From JBBQUN01 sp963698395 (GTDB taxonomy: Bacteria > Actinomycetota > Acidimicrobiia > Acidimicrobiales > SZUA-35), in the NCBI GenBank assembly GCA_963698395.1, contig CAVOQQ010000008.1:806001-870000 (forward strand): 64,000 bases of DNA, read 5' to 3'. Both the position numbers and the translations under genes were made by a program. Within the stretch, counting starts at the first letter, position 1, and the number at the start of each line of letters is the position of its first letter. Below are positions 32,267 through 43,121 of the stretch, piece after piece. Below the pieces are notes generated by a model. The model searched no databases. It had not been told where the DNA came from and was given only the letters and a program-made list of their open reading frames with translations.

Positions 32267-33999
32267 AACTTCGTCAGCTCCTCGCCAGTCACCTCGGCCC
32301 CTATCGCTCGATCCTCACGATCGTGGTCGTTCTGCAGGCGGTCCAGACGTTCGCCTCGTTGACGCTGCCGACGCTCAATGCCCGCATCATCGACAACGGG
32401 GTGCTTGCCAACGACAACGGATACATCCGCCGGATCGGAGCCGTCATGCTCGCGTTCTCGCTGGTGCAGATCGCCTTCGCCGCCGGGGCGGTCTGGTACG
32501 GGGCCAAAGCGGCCATGGGGTTCGGACGCGATCTCCGACGAGATCTGTTCCACCAGGTCACAGCATTCTCGGCCCGAGAAGTCGGCCAGTTCGGCGCACC
32601 GTCGCTGATCACCCGGATCACCAACGACGTCCAACAGGTGCAGACCCTGGTCGTGCTGGTGTGCACGATGATGGTGGCCGCGCCGCTCACCCTGGTCATC
32701 GGCCTGTTCATGGCGCTGCGAGAAGACGTCGGCCTCTCGGTCGTGCTCGTGTTCGCCATTCCCACCGCCGTGATCGTGCTCGGCTTCCTCGTCGCCAAGA
32801 TGGTCCCGTCGTTCCAGCAGATGCAGGAGCGGATCGACCGGGTCAACCGGGTGCTCCGAGAGCAGATCACGGGGATCCGAGTGGTGCGAGCCTTCGTGCG
32901 TGAGCCCCAGGAGCGGGTGCGGTTCGCGAAGGCGAATGCCGATCTCACCGAGACCTCGCTACGCACCGGCCGATTGATGGCCGGCATGTTCCCGACCGTG
33001 ATGTTCATCATCAACGCGTCGAGCATCGCCGTGCTCTGGATCGGCGCCAACCGGATCCAGGCGGGCCAGCTCGAGCTCGGGTCACTCGTCGCCTATCTCA
33101 CCTACCTCATCCAGATCCTCATGGCGGTGGTGATGGCCACCTTCATGATCTCGATGATCCCCCGAGCCGCGGTGGCAGCCGATCGGATCGCCGAGGTGCT
33201 CGAGACACCGTCGTCGGTCGAGATCCCGGCCAACCCGGTCACCACGGTTCTCGAACACGGAACGCTCGAGTTCGACGACGTCAGCTTCCACTACGCCGGC
33301 GCCGACCAGCCCGTGCTCTCGAACATCTCGTTCCGAGCCGAGGCCGGCCAGACCACCGCCATCATCGGCAGCACCGGGTCGGGCAAGACCACACTGGTCG
33401 ATCTGATCCCGCGGCTGTTCGACGCGACCGAGGGCACGGTGCGAGTCGATGGTGTCGATGTGCGCCAACTCGATCCGGACCTGCTCTGGAGCAAGGTCGG
33501 CTACGTGCCACAGAAGCCCTACTTGTTCACCGGGACGGTTGCGAGCAATCTGCGCTACGGCCGACCCGAGGCGACCGATGCCGAGATGTGGGAAGCCCTC
33601 GAGGTTGCTCAGGCGGCCGACTTCGTGCGAGAGATGCCCGAGGGGCTCGAGAGCCCGATCTCCCAGGGCGGCACCAACGTCTCGGGTGGGCAACGCCAGC
33701 GACTGGCCATCGCTCGGGCCCTTGTCGTGAAGCCCGAGCTCTACGTCTTCGATGACTCGTTCTCGGCACTCGATCTGTTGACCGACGCCCGCCTTCGTGC
33801 GGCGCTGGCACCCCACACCCGTGCGTCGGCGGTGATCCTCGTTGCCCAGCGGGTGTCGACCATCGCCGATGCCGATCAGATCCTCGTGCTCGAAGACGGC
33901 CGCGTCGTCGGTCGGGGCAGGCATCGCCAGCTCATCGAACAATGCCCGACCTATGCCGAGATCGTCGCATCCCAGAATCGTGAAGCGGTGGCCGCATGA
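32263..33999 (+). CDS. ABC exporter subunit, membrane + ATPase half-transporter (degenerate ATP site)
   Basis: The 578-residue protein has six membrane helices (from SILTIVVVLQAVQTFASL on) and an ATPase domain with GSTGSGKTT, VSGGQRQRL and LYVFDDSFSALD. Asp replaces the catalytic Glu after Walker B, as in the non-canonical partner of heterodimeric exporters such as TM287/288 and LmrCD. It is coupled by ATGA to the second half at 33996. They probably export a drug or lipid-like substrate. Confidence 0.9.
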   Translation: MKLRQLLASHLGPYRSILTIVVVLQAVQTFASLTLPTLNARIIDNGVLANDNGYIRRIGAVMLAFSLVQIAFAAGAVWYGAKAAMGFGRDLRRDLFHQVTAFSAREVGQFGAPSLITRITNDVQQVQTLVVLVCTMMVAAPLTLVIGLFMALREDVGLSVVLVFAIPTAVIVLGFLVAKMVPSFQQMQERIDRVNRVLREQITGIRVVRAFVREPQERVRFAKANADLTETSLRTGRLMAGMFPTVMFIINASSIAVLWIGANRIQAGQLELGSLVAYLTYLIQILMAVVMATFMISMIPRAAVAADRIAEVLETPSSVEIPANPVTTVLEHGTLEFDDVSFHYAGADQPVLSNISFRAEAGQTTAIIGSTGSGKTTLVDLIPRLFDATEGTVRVDGVDVRQLDPDLLWSKVGYVPQKPYLFTGTVASNLRYGRPEATDAEMWEALEVAQAADFVREMPEGLESPISQGGTNVSGGQRQRLAIARALVVKPELYVFDDSFSALDLLTDARLRAALAPHTRASAVILVAQRVSTIADADQILVLEDGRVVGRGRHRQLIEQCPTYAEIVASQNREAVAA

Positions 34000-35888
34000 A
34001 ACCGACGAAGGGGACCTCCGACGAAGATCGCAAGATCCTGAACAACGCCGGCACCGGTTCCGAGCGCAGTCGCGGCGCCTTCGGTTCGGGCGCCGGGATG
34101 CCGGTCGAGAAGAGCAAGGATTTCGGCGCGGCGGTGCGGAGGCTCGGCGAACTGCTCTCCGGCGAACGACTCGCGCTCGGTGCCATCGTCGTGGTCACGA
34201 TCATCAGCGTCACCATGGTCGTACTCGGACCCCGCCTGCTCGGTGACGCGACCGACATCATCTTCCAGGGTGTGCGGCCGGGAGCCACCGAGGGCATCGA
34301 CTTCGGTGCGCTGCACGACAAGCTCTTCCTGGTCGGCGGTCTCTACTTCGCTTCATGGGTGCTCGGCTACCTCCAGGCCTACGTACTGGCCGGAGTGGTG
34401 CAGCGCTCGATGTACGCGTTGCGCGAGTCGGTCGAGGAAAAGCTGAATCGCCTGCCGCTCAGCTACCTCGATCGCCAGCCTCGCGGCGACCTGTTGAGCC
34501 GCGTCACGAACGACATCGACAACCTCGCCCAGAGCCTCCAGCAGACCCTCAGCCAGATCCTCACCTCGCTGCTCACGCTCGTCGGCGTCACGGTGATGAT
34601 GTTCGTCATCTCCCCCCTGCTCGCGGCGGTCGCCCTGGTCACCGTTCCGACATCGGTCTGGCTCATGAAGGTGATCGGTGGCCGGGCCCGGCCGCAATAC
34701 ATGCAGCAGTGGAAGCACACCGGTCAGCTCAACGCGCAGGTGGAAGAGGTCTTCACCGGTCACGCCATCGTGAAGAGCTTCGGCCGGCAACGAGAAGCCG
34801 AAGCCCGATTCCGCGAAGAGAACGACCAGGTCTACGAGGCCAGCTTCGGTGCCCAGTTCACCTCGAGCATGATCCAGCCGGCCATGATGTTCATGGGGAA
34901 CATCCAGTACATGCTGATCGCGGTCGTCGGCGGCCTGCGGATCTCGAGTGGTGCCATCACCGTCGGTGACATGCAGGCCATGATCCAGTACGCCCGTCAG
35001 TTCTCGCAGCCGCTCAGCCATCTCGCCTCGATGGCAACCGTCTTCCAGTCGGGCATTGCGTCGCTCGAACGGGTGCTCGAGTTCATCGACGCCGAGGAGC
35101 AGTCACCCGAGCCGGAGCCCTCGCTCGCCCAGCCCCCGACGCTCGGCCGGGTCGAGTTCGACGACGTGTCGTTCTCGTACCTGGCCGACGAGCCGCTCAT
35201 CGAACACCTGTCGGTGGTGGCCGAGCCCGGCCAGACCATCGCCATCGTGGGGCCGACGGGTGCGGGCAAGACCACGCTGGTCAACCTCATCATGCGCTTC
35301 TACGAGCTCGATGCCGGCACGATCACGCTCGACGGCCGTGACATCGCGTCCTTCCCCCGGAGCGAGCTTCGATCCAAGGTCGGCATGGTGCTCCAAGACA
35401 CGTGGCTGTTCGGGGGAACGATTCGGGAGAACCTGGCCTACGGCAACCCCGATGCCACCGAAGAGCAGATCATCGAAGCAGCGCAGGTCACCTACGTCGA
35501 TCGCTTCGTGCACTCGCTGCCCGACGGTTACGACACCGTCATCAACGACGAAGGTGACAACATCAGCACCGGCGAGAAGCAGCTGATGACCATTGCCCGA
35601 GCGTTCCTCGCCGATCCGGCGATCCTGATCCTCGACGAGGCAACCAGTTCGGTCGACACCCGTACCGAGGTGCTGATCCAGGAGGCCATGAACGCCCTGC
35701 GGGCCAACCGCACCAGCTTCGTGATCGCGCACCGCCTGTCGACGATCCGCGGGGCCGATGTGATCCTGGTGATGGAGAACGGCACGATCGTCGAACAGGG
35801 ATCCCACGAGTCGCTCCTCGAGGCCAAGGGCTCCTACGCTGCGCTCTACAACGCCCAGTTCACCGGCGCTGCGGCCCCAATCGGGTGA
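33996..35888 (+). CDS. ABC exporter subunit, membrane + ATPase half-transporter (canonical site)
   Basis: The 630-residue partner has a longer polar N-terminus of about 50 residues, six membrane helices and an ATPase domain with GPTGAGKTT, ISTGEKQLMTIARAFLADP (signature STGEK in place of SGGQ) and LILDEATSSVD with the catalytic Glu. It overlaps its partner by ATGA. A TetR regulator leads the operon. Its stop codon lies within the first unit of another tandem repeat. Confidence 0.9.
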   Translation: MKPTKGTSDEDRKILNNAGTGSERSRGAFGSGAGMPVEKSKDFGAAVRRLGELLSGERLALGAIVVVTIISVTMVVLGPRLLGDATDIIFQGVRPGATEGIDFGALHDKLFLVGGLYFASWVLGYLQAYVLAGVVQRSMYALRESVEEKLNRLPLSYLDRQPRGDLLSRVTNDIDNLAQSLQQTLSQILTSLLTLVGVTVMMFVISPLLAAVALVTVPTSVWLMKVIGGRARPQYMQQWKHTGQLNAQVEEVFTGHAIVKSFGRQREAEARFREENDQVYEASFGAQFTSSMIQPAMMFMGNIQYMLIAVVGGLRISSGAITVGDMQAMIQYARQFSQPLSHLASMATVFQSGIASLERVLEFIDAEEQSPEPEPSLAQPPTLGRVEFDDVSFSYLADEPLIEHLSVVAEPGQTIAIVGPTGAGKTTLVNLIMRFYELDAGTITLDGRDIASFPRSELRSKVGMVLQDTWLFGGTIRENLAYGNPDATEEQIIEAAQVTYVDRFVHSLPDGYDTVINDEGDNISTGEKQLMTIARAFLADPAILILDEATSSVDTRTEVLIQEAMNALRANRTSFVIAHRLSTIRGADVILVMENGTIVEQGSHESLLEAKGSYAALYNAQFTGAAAPIG

Positions 35889-35940
35889 TCGTGTTCGTCG
35901 GGTGATCGTGTCCGGTTGATCGTGTTCGGTTGATTTGATC
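35883..35940 (+). repeat. Tandem repeats carrying the ABC-exporter stop codon
   Basis: After the last codons the sequence repeats GGGTGATCGTGTTCGTC-like units three to four times (starting 35883, about 35900, 35914 and 35928), each containing TGATCGTGT. The first TGA is the gene's stop. The repeats lead up to the HATPase start region. Confidence 0.7.
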
Positions 35941-35982
35941 GAACCATCAATCACCGCCCCGGTCTGCCGACGAGAGAACGTG

Positions 35983-36390
35983 ATGTCACTGCCCTTGCCC
36001 ACGAGTACCACGATGTTGAGCACCACGATCGTCTCGCTGATGGAACTCGAACGGCTCCGGGCCGAGATCGCCGCGCTGCTCGAGGAACGGGGCATCGGCG
36101 GCCACGCGGCCACCGACACGGGCCTGATCGTCACGGAACTGGCGGTCAACGGCTTCGAGCATGGTGATGCCGGCCGGATCGAACTGCGGATCGTCGTCGA
36201 CGAGCGCGACATCCTGGTGGAACTGACCCACGTCGGCGTCACCGATCTCGCCATCCCGGCGTGCAGCGCGATGCCCGATCCGTTGTCGCTCCGCCATCGC
36301 GGATTGGCGATCATCGACAGCCTCGCTCGCGGTCGTGAGACGTTCGAGACTCCGAAGGGCACGATCGTGCGCTGCGCCATCGCGCGGTAG
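35983..36390 (+). CDS. HATPase-type anti-sigma factor kinase (RsbW/SpoIIAB-like)
   Basis: The 135-residue protein has the N-box TELAVNGFEHG and the later G-box HRGLAIIDSLARG of the GHKL ATPase fold. Stand-alone proteins of this type phosphorylate STAS antagonists and/or bind sigma factors. No STAS partner or sigma factor lies next to it. The ATG at 35983 is chosen (MSLPLPTSTTMLST); an upstream in-frame TTG (35935) exists. The repeat tract ends shortly before it. Confidence 0.75.
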   Translation: MSLPLPTSTTMLSTTIVSLMELERLRAEIAALLEERGIGGHAATDTGLIVTELAVNGFEHGDAGRIELRIVVDERDILVELTHVGVTDLAIPACSAMPDPLSLRHRGLAIIDSLARGRETFETPKGTIVRCAIAR

Positions 36391-36496
36391 ACCATCGTGC
36401 GGCGGCAAGATTTCTTGGCCGAAAAGGAACCGAAGCGACGAGTCGATCGTCTGAGGGGTGCAATGATGATGTCCTCCTGACCGATCGAGAGGTCCC

Positions 36497-38638
36497 GTGG
36501 TTCCAACGAGGCGGCATTGGCTGATCTTCGGCCTCTTGCTCTTGGGTGTCGGTGCCTTCGCGTCGACCGCCGGCGCAGCGACCAGCCTGGAGGTCACGAC
36601 CCCGGCCGACGGTCGCTACCAGCCGGGATCGACCACGCCGCTCATCGTCACGATCAGTGCCGATGGTGCGGTCGAGGGGACACTCCGTGTCTCGTTCGAC
36701 GGACAGGCGTCGGCCTCGCAGCAGGTCGAGGTCCCGGGCGGGAGCGAGAAGGAAGTGGTGATGATGGTCGCCACCCTTCCATGGACCACCTCGGCGTCGG
36801 TGTCCTTCGATGCCGAGGGCAAGGAGAACGACAAGACCGTCCGGGCCAACATCACCGCACCCAATGGCGACGAGATCGTTGGTGTCCTCCCCGAACTCGC
36901 CGCCCGCGATCTGCCGGCCACGGCAGACCTGACGGTCGACATCGGTCAGGCCCGCCTGTACCCGGTGGCGGCGAACCTGCTCGACTACGGGCCGGACGTG
37001 CTGTCTCCCTTCAGCCAGATCCTCGCAACTCCGGGTGATCTCGAGGCGTTGACCGAGGATCAGCGCCAGACCCTCGAAGGCTGGCTCGGTTCGGGAGGGG
37101 GGCTCCTCACCATCGATGCTGCTGCCGGAACCCCCGTCGTCTTGCCGATCGCCGAGTCGAGCAACGGCAGCTATGGGCTCGGACTGGGGTCCGTCCGCTT
37201 TTCGCAGGGGGTGGCCGCCGGCGGGGGTTTCGATGGTCTCTTCGAGCCGACCGCGCCGCGGGGCAGCGACGACTTCCCGTGGGGCGGCTTCTTCGGTGGG
37301 TTGCCGACCTCGATCAACCTCGCTCGCGACGCCGGTGTCCGAATCCCGGCCATCGGGGCGCTCGCGGTCGGGTTGATCGGCTACACGCTGGTGGCCGGCC
37401 CCCTCCTGTGGTTCCTCTTGCGCCGGCGCGGTCAGGAGCCGGGGATGTGGCTGGCCATTCCGGCACTGGCGGTCGTGACCGCAGCCGGTGTCTGGGTGGT
37501 CGGGCTGCAGTTGCGCGAGGGGGCGAACAGCGCGCACACCACGGTGGTCGCCGATCTTCCGACGGCCCGTCAGGTGCTTTCCCACGTCCTGGTCAGCTCG
37601 GCGAACGGCGGCCTCGCCGGCGTCGATCTGCCCGATGGTTGGCGTCCGGTGGCGACCGACGAGGCCAGTTGGGGTGGGCCGGTGATGATCGCTGCTGCTC
37701 CGATCCTTCGAGACGGTGAGCTCATGACCGAACTCGATCCCGGCGGTCTCGGTGTCGTTGCCGCCGAGACCACGCAGCCTGCCGAGTCGGCGTCCTTCGC
37801 CATCGACCTCCGTCCCGACGGCAATGCGCTCACGGGCACGGTCACCAACCTCACGGTCTATGACCTCTCCGAGGTGCTGGTCACCTCGGGTCAGGGCGTC
37901 GCCAACGTGGGATCGATCGCGGCCGGCGAATCCAAGGACATCACGATCGCCAACCTGAACCGCTCGCCGTTCAACGGCGACCCGCTGGTGGAACGCATGA
38001 TGCAGGGTGACCCGTGGTCGGGCGACGACGGGGTCTCGAACCCGGGCGTGCTGCTCAGCTGGTTGTCGAGGCGTCCAGGTGTCCGCTCACCGGGCCTCGC
38101 CATGGCCGTCGGCTGGACCAAGGAGGCGCCAGGGCCGCTCCGCACCGCCGACGGTGGCATCGTCGAAGCGGGTCGGACCGCCTTCGTCACCGTGTTGCCA
38201 CTCGAGACCACCGGCATCTCGTCTCTGACCAATCAGATCACCTACCTCCGGGGCTACAACTCCTCGAGGATCACCGACGTGCCCGGCGGCGGTGTCTGTA
38301 CCGACTTCCCGCTGACCTATTCGGTGCGACCGGGTGACGCCATCCCGGCCACCGACGAGGCGGTGCTCGTGGTCGATCGTCGTGCGGTTGCGGCCTTCGA
38401 TGTGTGGAACGGTACCGACTGGGTGCCGGGCCAGATGGCGACCATCGAGTCCGACAAACCGGTGATCGGGTTGCCGGGCTCGGCGGTCGACGGTGGTTCG
38501 ATCTACGTCCGGGTGCAGATGTCGTGCGACATGTGGGGCGTTGCCGATCCGCTTCCCCAGGTGCGGTTGGCCTTGGCCGACGACGACGTGATTCCCCTCG
38601 GCGAGTTCGCCGCAGCGAAGGCGGACGCCGATGCCTGA
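36497..38638 (+). CDS. Large membrane protein of the MoxR/Bat-type locus
   Basis: The 713-residue protein starts at GTG 36497 and has a signal peptide (LIFGLLLLGVGAFASTAGA), an extracytoplasmic region with an embedded Rossmann-like segment (DQRQTLEGWLGSGGGLLTID), two membrane helices around residues 293-345 (IGALAVGLIGYTLVAGPLLW, MWLAIPALAVVTAAGVWVVG), then a second extracytoplasmic beta-rich region. I do not recognise a named family, but such proteins recur beside MoxR/VWA genes. It overlaps the ABC ATPase start by 8 bp. Probably the first gene of a large operon. Confidence 0.75.
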   Translation: MVPTRRHWLIFGLLLLGVGAFASTAGAATSLEVTTPADGRYQPGSTTPLIVTISADGAVEGTLRVSFDGQASASQQVEVPGGSEKEVVMMVATLPWTTSASVSFDAEGKENDKTVRANITAPNGDEIVGVLPELAARDLPATADLTVDIGQARLYPVAANLLDYGPDVLSPFSQILATPGDLEALTEDQRQTLEGWLGSGGGLLTIDAAAGTPVVLPIAESSNGSYGLGLGSVRFSQGVAAGGGFDGLFEPTAPRGSDDFPWGGFFGGLPTSINLARDAGVRIPAIGALAVGLIGYTLVAGPLLWFLLRRRGQEPGMWLAIPALAVVTAAGVWVVGLQLREGANSAHTTVVADLPTARQVLSHVLVSSANGGLAGVDLPDGWRPVATDEASWGGPVMIAAAPILRDGELMTELDPGGLGVVAAETTQPAESASFAIDLRPDGNALTGTVTNLTVYDLSEVLVTSGQGVANVGSIAAGESKDITIANLNRSPFNGDPLVERMMQGDPWSGDDGVSNPGVLLSWLSRRPGVRSPGLAMAVGWTKEAPGPLRTADGGIVEAGRTAFVTVLPLETTGISSLTNQITYLRGYNSSRITDVPGGGVCTDFPLTYSVRPGDAIPATDEAVLVVDRRAVAAFDVWNGTDWVPGQMATIESDKPVIGLPGSAVDGGSIYVRVQMSCDMWGVADPLPQVRLALADDDVIPLGEFAAAKADADA

Positions 38639-39584
38639 CCTGCCACCACCACCGATGCCGCCTGGAGCGTCGGCGCTCGCGGTGCCCGAGCTGCTCGATC
38701 CGTTGGCAACGAGGTCCGACATGGTGATCTCGACCCGCGGGCTGACCAAGCGCTATGGCCAACTGACGGCACTCGACCAGCTCGATCTCGATGTCCACAA
38801 GGGGGCCGTGTACGGGATCATCGGCCCCAACGGAGCAGGCAAGTCGACCACGTTCGCGATTCTTGCGACCCTGTTGACCCCAACCGCCGGGACCGCCCGT
38901 GTCTGTGGCTTCGACCCGGTCACCGATCCCATGGCCGTTCGCAAGTGCATGGGCTACATGCCCGACGTGATGGGGGTCTATGACCGCCTTCGGGTCGATG
39001 AGTATCTCGAGTTCCACGCCGCCGCCTACGGCGTGCCACGAGACGAATGGAGCGAGCTGGTACCGGGACTGCTCGAATTGGTCGATCTCGACGTCAAGTC
39101 CACCGCCATGGTCGACGGTCTCTCGCGGGGCATGAAGCAGCGGCTTTCCCTTGCCCGTTCGTTGGTGCACGACCCCCAACTGCTGATCCTCGACGAACCG
39201 GCGTCGGGCCTCGACCCGCGGGCGAGGATCGAGTTCCGCGAGCTGCTCGTCGAACTACGCAACATGGGCAAGACCATCCTGATCAGCTCCCACATCCTGG
39301 CCGAGCTCCAGCAGATGTGTACCGACATCGCCGTCATCGAGGCCGGTCGTCTCCTGGCGTCGGGAACGCCACGGGCCATCCTCGACCAGCTCGGCAGCGG
39401 TCGCCGAGTCACCGTCACCTTCGTCGGTGGGGCAACGGCCGACTACCCGGTCGCCGACGAGCATGAGCAGTCGGCACTGTTGAAGCGACTGATCGGCGAA
39501 GGTGCCGACATCGCCGAGTTCACCGTTGCCAGTCACGACCTGGAAGACCTGTTCCTCCAGATCACCAAGGGGATCGTGCAATGA
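38631..39584 (+). CDS. ABC transporter ATP-binding protein (ABC-2 type)
   Basis: The 317-residue ATPase has Walker A GPNGAGKST, the signature SRGMKQRLSL and Walker B LLILDEPASGLD, with switch His in ISSHILAELQQ. The first 30 residues are a Pro-rich leader. It pairs with the permease that begins inside its stop codon (ATGA), forming an ABC-2 exporter. It is inside the MoxR/Bat-type locus, so it may export a component handled by that system. Confidence 0.9.
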   Translation: MPDLPPPPMPPGASALAVPELLDPLATRSDMVISTRGLTKRYGQLTALDQLDLDVHKGAVYGIIGPNGAGKSTTFAILATLLTPTAGTARVCGFDPVTDPMAVRKCMGYMPDVMGVYDRLRVDEYLEFHAAAYGVPRDEWSELVPGLLELVDLDVKSTAMVDGLSRGMKQRLSLARSLVHDPQLLILDEPASGLDPRARIEFRELLVELRNMGKTILISSHILAELQQMCTDIAVIEAGRLLASGTPRAILDQLGSGRRVTVTFVGGATADYPVADEHEQSALLKRLIGEGADIAEFTVASHDLEDLFLQITKGIVQ

Positions 39585-40546
39585 GCCTCACCCAGCAACT
39601 CAATCCGGTCTTCGACCGTGAGCTGCGTCAGCGAAGCCGTTCGATGCGGTCGATGATCATGATGACGCTCTATCTGGCGCTGCTCGTCGTCGTGCTGTAC
39701 GTCGTCTACAAGGGCACCGAGTCGACCCAGGCGTTCAACAACGATCCGATCTCGGCGCTCACCAACCGGGTCGGCCGCTCGATGTTCGAGTGGGTGCTGG
39801 CGGCCCAGATGGCCGTGCTGCTGTTCATCATCCCCGGTATCAGTGCCGGCGCCATCGCCGGTGAGCGTGACCGACAGACCCTGATCCCTCTGCAGGTCAC
39901 CCTCATGTCGCCCCGTGCCATCTTCGCCGGCAAGGTGCTGTCGTCATCGAGTTTCGTTCTCCTGCTCCTCGTTGCCTCGTTTCCCATCATGGCCGTGCCG
40001 TATCTCGTCGGTGGCATCTCGCTCCGGCAGGTCGTGCTCGCCCTCGTCACGCTGATGATCACGGGCCTGTTGCTGGCCGTCATGGGCGTGGCCTGCTCGG
40101 CGATCTTCCGGCGAACACAGACGGCGACACTCGCGGCCTACGGCCTCACCCTGGCGCTCACACTCGGGACGCTCGTCGGCCTGGCCGTCTTGGCGGTGAT
40201 CGACAGCTCCCGCGGGACCGACACCGTCGAGCCCCGGCTCGAGGCCCTCTATCCCAATCCGTTCGTCGGCATCGCCGACGCGGCGGGCGATCTCGGGGGT
40301 ATCGGCGACGGACCGTTCAGCCCCATCAAGGAAGTGTTCCTCCGGAGCCAGGTCGGCAACGACGTGTTCATCGAGAACGGGATTGCGTTCGATCCGAACA
40401 CCGGTGAGCAATTCCAGGCCGAGGGCATCGACGGCATCCCGATCTGGGCGCGAAGCCTGCTCACCCAGGCCGGGTTGGCACTGGTCCTGGCCGTCGTCGC
40501 CGTCCGACGCCTTCGAGCGCCGAGTCGCGAGCTGCACTCGACATGA
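39581..40546 (+). CDS. ABC-2 type transporter permease
   Basis: The 321-residue membrane protein has about six helices (MIMMTLYLALLVVVLYVVYK, FEWVLAAQMAVLLFIIPGIS, VLALVTLMITGLLLAVMGVA, TLALTLGTLVGLAVLAVI) and the ABC-2 motif ISAGAIAGERDRQTLIPLQV. It partners the preceding ATPase. Its last codons overlap the start of the next gene (ATGA at 40543). Confidence 0.85.
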   Translation: MSLTQQLNPVFDRELRQRSRSMRSMIMMTLYLALLVVVLYVVYKGTESTQAFNNDPISALTNRVGRSMFEWVLAAQMAVLLFIIPGISAGAIAGERDRQTLIPLQVTLMSPRAIFAGKVLSSSSFVLLLLVASFPIMAVPYLVGGISLRQVVLALVTLMITGLLLAVMGVACSAIFRRTQTATLAAYGLTLALTLGTLVGLAVLAVIDSSRGTDTVEPRLEALYPNPFVGIADAAGDLGGIGDGPFSPIKEVFLRSQVGNDVFIENGIAFDPNTGEQFQAEGIDGIPIWARSLLTQAGLALVLAVVAVRRLRAPSRELHST

Positions 40547-42104
40547 TCGCCTTCCTCGGACGCATGCGCCGGCGACTGCGGCTGGTCTGGGCGTACGCCA
40601 CCGCCGCCTGGGTCGCCCCCGTCGTGCTGGCCCTCGCCGCGGTCATTGTTGCGGTCGGTTTCGTGATGCCCTGGGGCTGGCTCGAGCCTGTGGCGCTGGG
40701 CCTGGTGGTCCTGGCCGGGCTCGTGATCGTGGTGACCGCCGTCGTGCAACGCCTCAGCGACACCGCCGTCGCCGTCGCCGCCGACCGAGGTCTCGCCACG
40801 CGGGACAGCTTCAGCGCAGCGTTGCAGTTCAGCGAGCTCCCCGGCCCGTTCGGTGATCGCATACGCGAGCGTGCCGAACGTCTCGGGCACAGCGCTTCCA
40901 CCGAGCAGGCGGCCCCGCTGCCGCCGACCGGTCGACGGTGGGCGGTGGCCGGTGTCTTCGCCGTCGCTGCCCTCGGGATGGCCTTCGCCCCCAACCCTCA
41001 AGACGACGTTCGGGCCGAGCGGCAGGCAGCGCAGGCGTTGATCGACGCCGTCGCCGACGACCTCGAGGCCGAGGCCGAGACGTTGGCCGAGGAGCCGACC
41101 ACCGAGGCGTTGGCCGACGAACTCCAGGATCTCGTCGAGGAACTGCGCTCCACCGGCGATCTCACCGAGGCGCAGGCGTTGCTGGCCGAGGCCCAGTCGC
41201 TCCTGGAACAGTCGAAGCCGAACGACTTCGCCTCACGCCGAGCGGCGGTCGAAGGTCTCGACGCCGGTGTCGGTGAGCGGCCGATTGCTGCCGAGGGCGG
41301 CAGCGCCGAGGAGCAGCTGGCGGCGCTGGCCGAATCGGTCGACGAGCTGAGCGCCGAGGAGCAGGCAGCGCTGGCCGAGCGGCTCGAGAGCCTGGCCGAA
41401 ACACAATCGGTGGGCAACCCCGACGTTGCTGCCGCGCTGGCCGACGCAGCGGCGGCGTTGCAGAACGGCGACCTCGCCGCTGCTTCGGCTGCCCTCGGCG
41501 AGGCCGCCCTTGCCCAGGGCCTGGCCTCGGATGCCGTCGCCACCCAGCTCGCCACCGAGGCGGCCGCCCAGTCGCTACAACAGGCCCAAGCGACGCTCGC
41601 CCAGGGCGAGGGGCAGGGAGAGGGGCAGGGCGAGGGCCAGGGCCAGGGCGAGGGTCAAGGCCAGGGCCAGGGTCAAGGCGAGGGTGCAGGCCAGGGGCAG
41701 GGTGCAGGCCAGGGCCAGGGCGGGCAGGGCCAGGGCAGGGCGGAGGCGGAGCCCAGGGAACCGTGGGCGGGGCCCAGAGTGGGAGCGGCTCGGGTCAGGG
41801 TGGCAATGGCACGCCCGGCGGCACCGATCAGCCCCGCACCGACACCAACGCCGGTGCCACCATCGTCGATCCGCTCACCCTCGGCCCGGGCGAGGTCACG
41901 CCGCTCGGGGGAACCCCGACGGGAGCGCCCGGTGAGGTCGTCGGTCAGGGCGACGGCCCGACCACGGCAGGCCCCGCACGAGTCCCGCTGGCCGATGTGG
42001 TCGGCGACTACGCCGATCGGGCCACCAGCGCCGCCGCCAACAGCCAACTCCCTCCCAGCCAGCAGGAGCTGGTCGGGTCCTATTTCGATCTGCTCTCGCA
42101 GTAA
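40543..42104 (+). CDS. Membrane-anchored coiled-coil protein with Gly/Gln repeats, frameshifted
   Basis: Two N-terminal membrane helices (WVAPVVLALAAVIVAVGFVM and PVALGLVVLAGLVIVVTAVV) and a third (WAVAGVFAVAALGMAFAP) precede a long acidic Ala/Glu coiled coil resembling DUF4175-like proteins. A GGCCAG/GGCGAG hexamer tract (about 41600-41745) encodes GQGEGQGQ. Beyond 41735 the protein-like sequence is in another frame (GAQSGSGSGQGGNGTPGGTD to VGDYADRATSAAANSQL and a TAA stop at 42102). One missing C in the tract explains the shift. The unshifted frame reads on into moxR. Confidence 0.7.
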
Positions 42105-42120
42105 CGAGCGAAAGGCCGCC

Positions 42121-43116
<996 letters not shown>

Positions 43117-43121
43117 CGACG

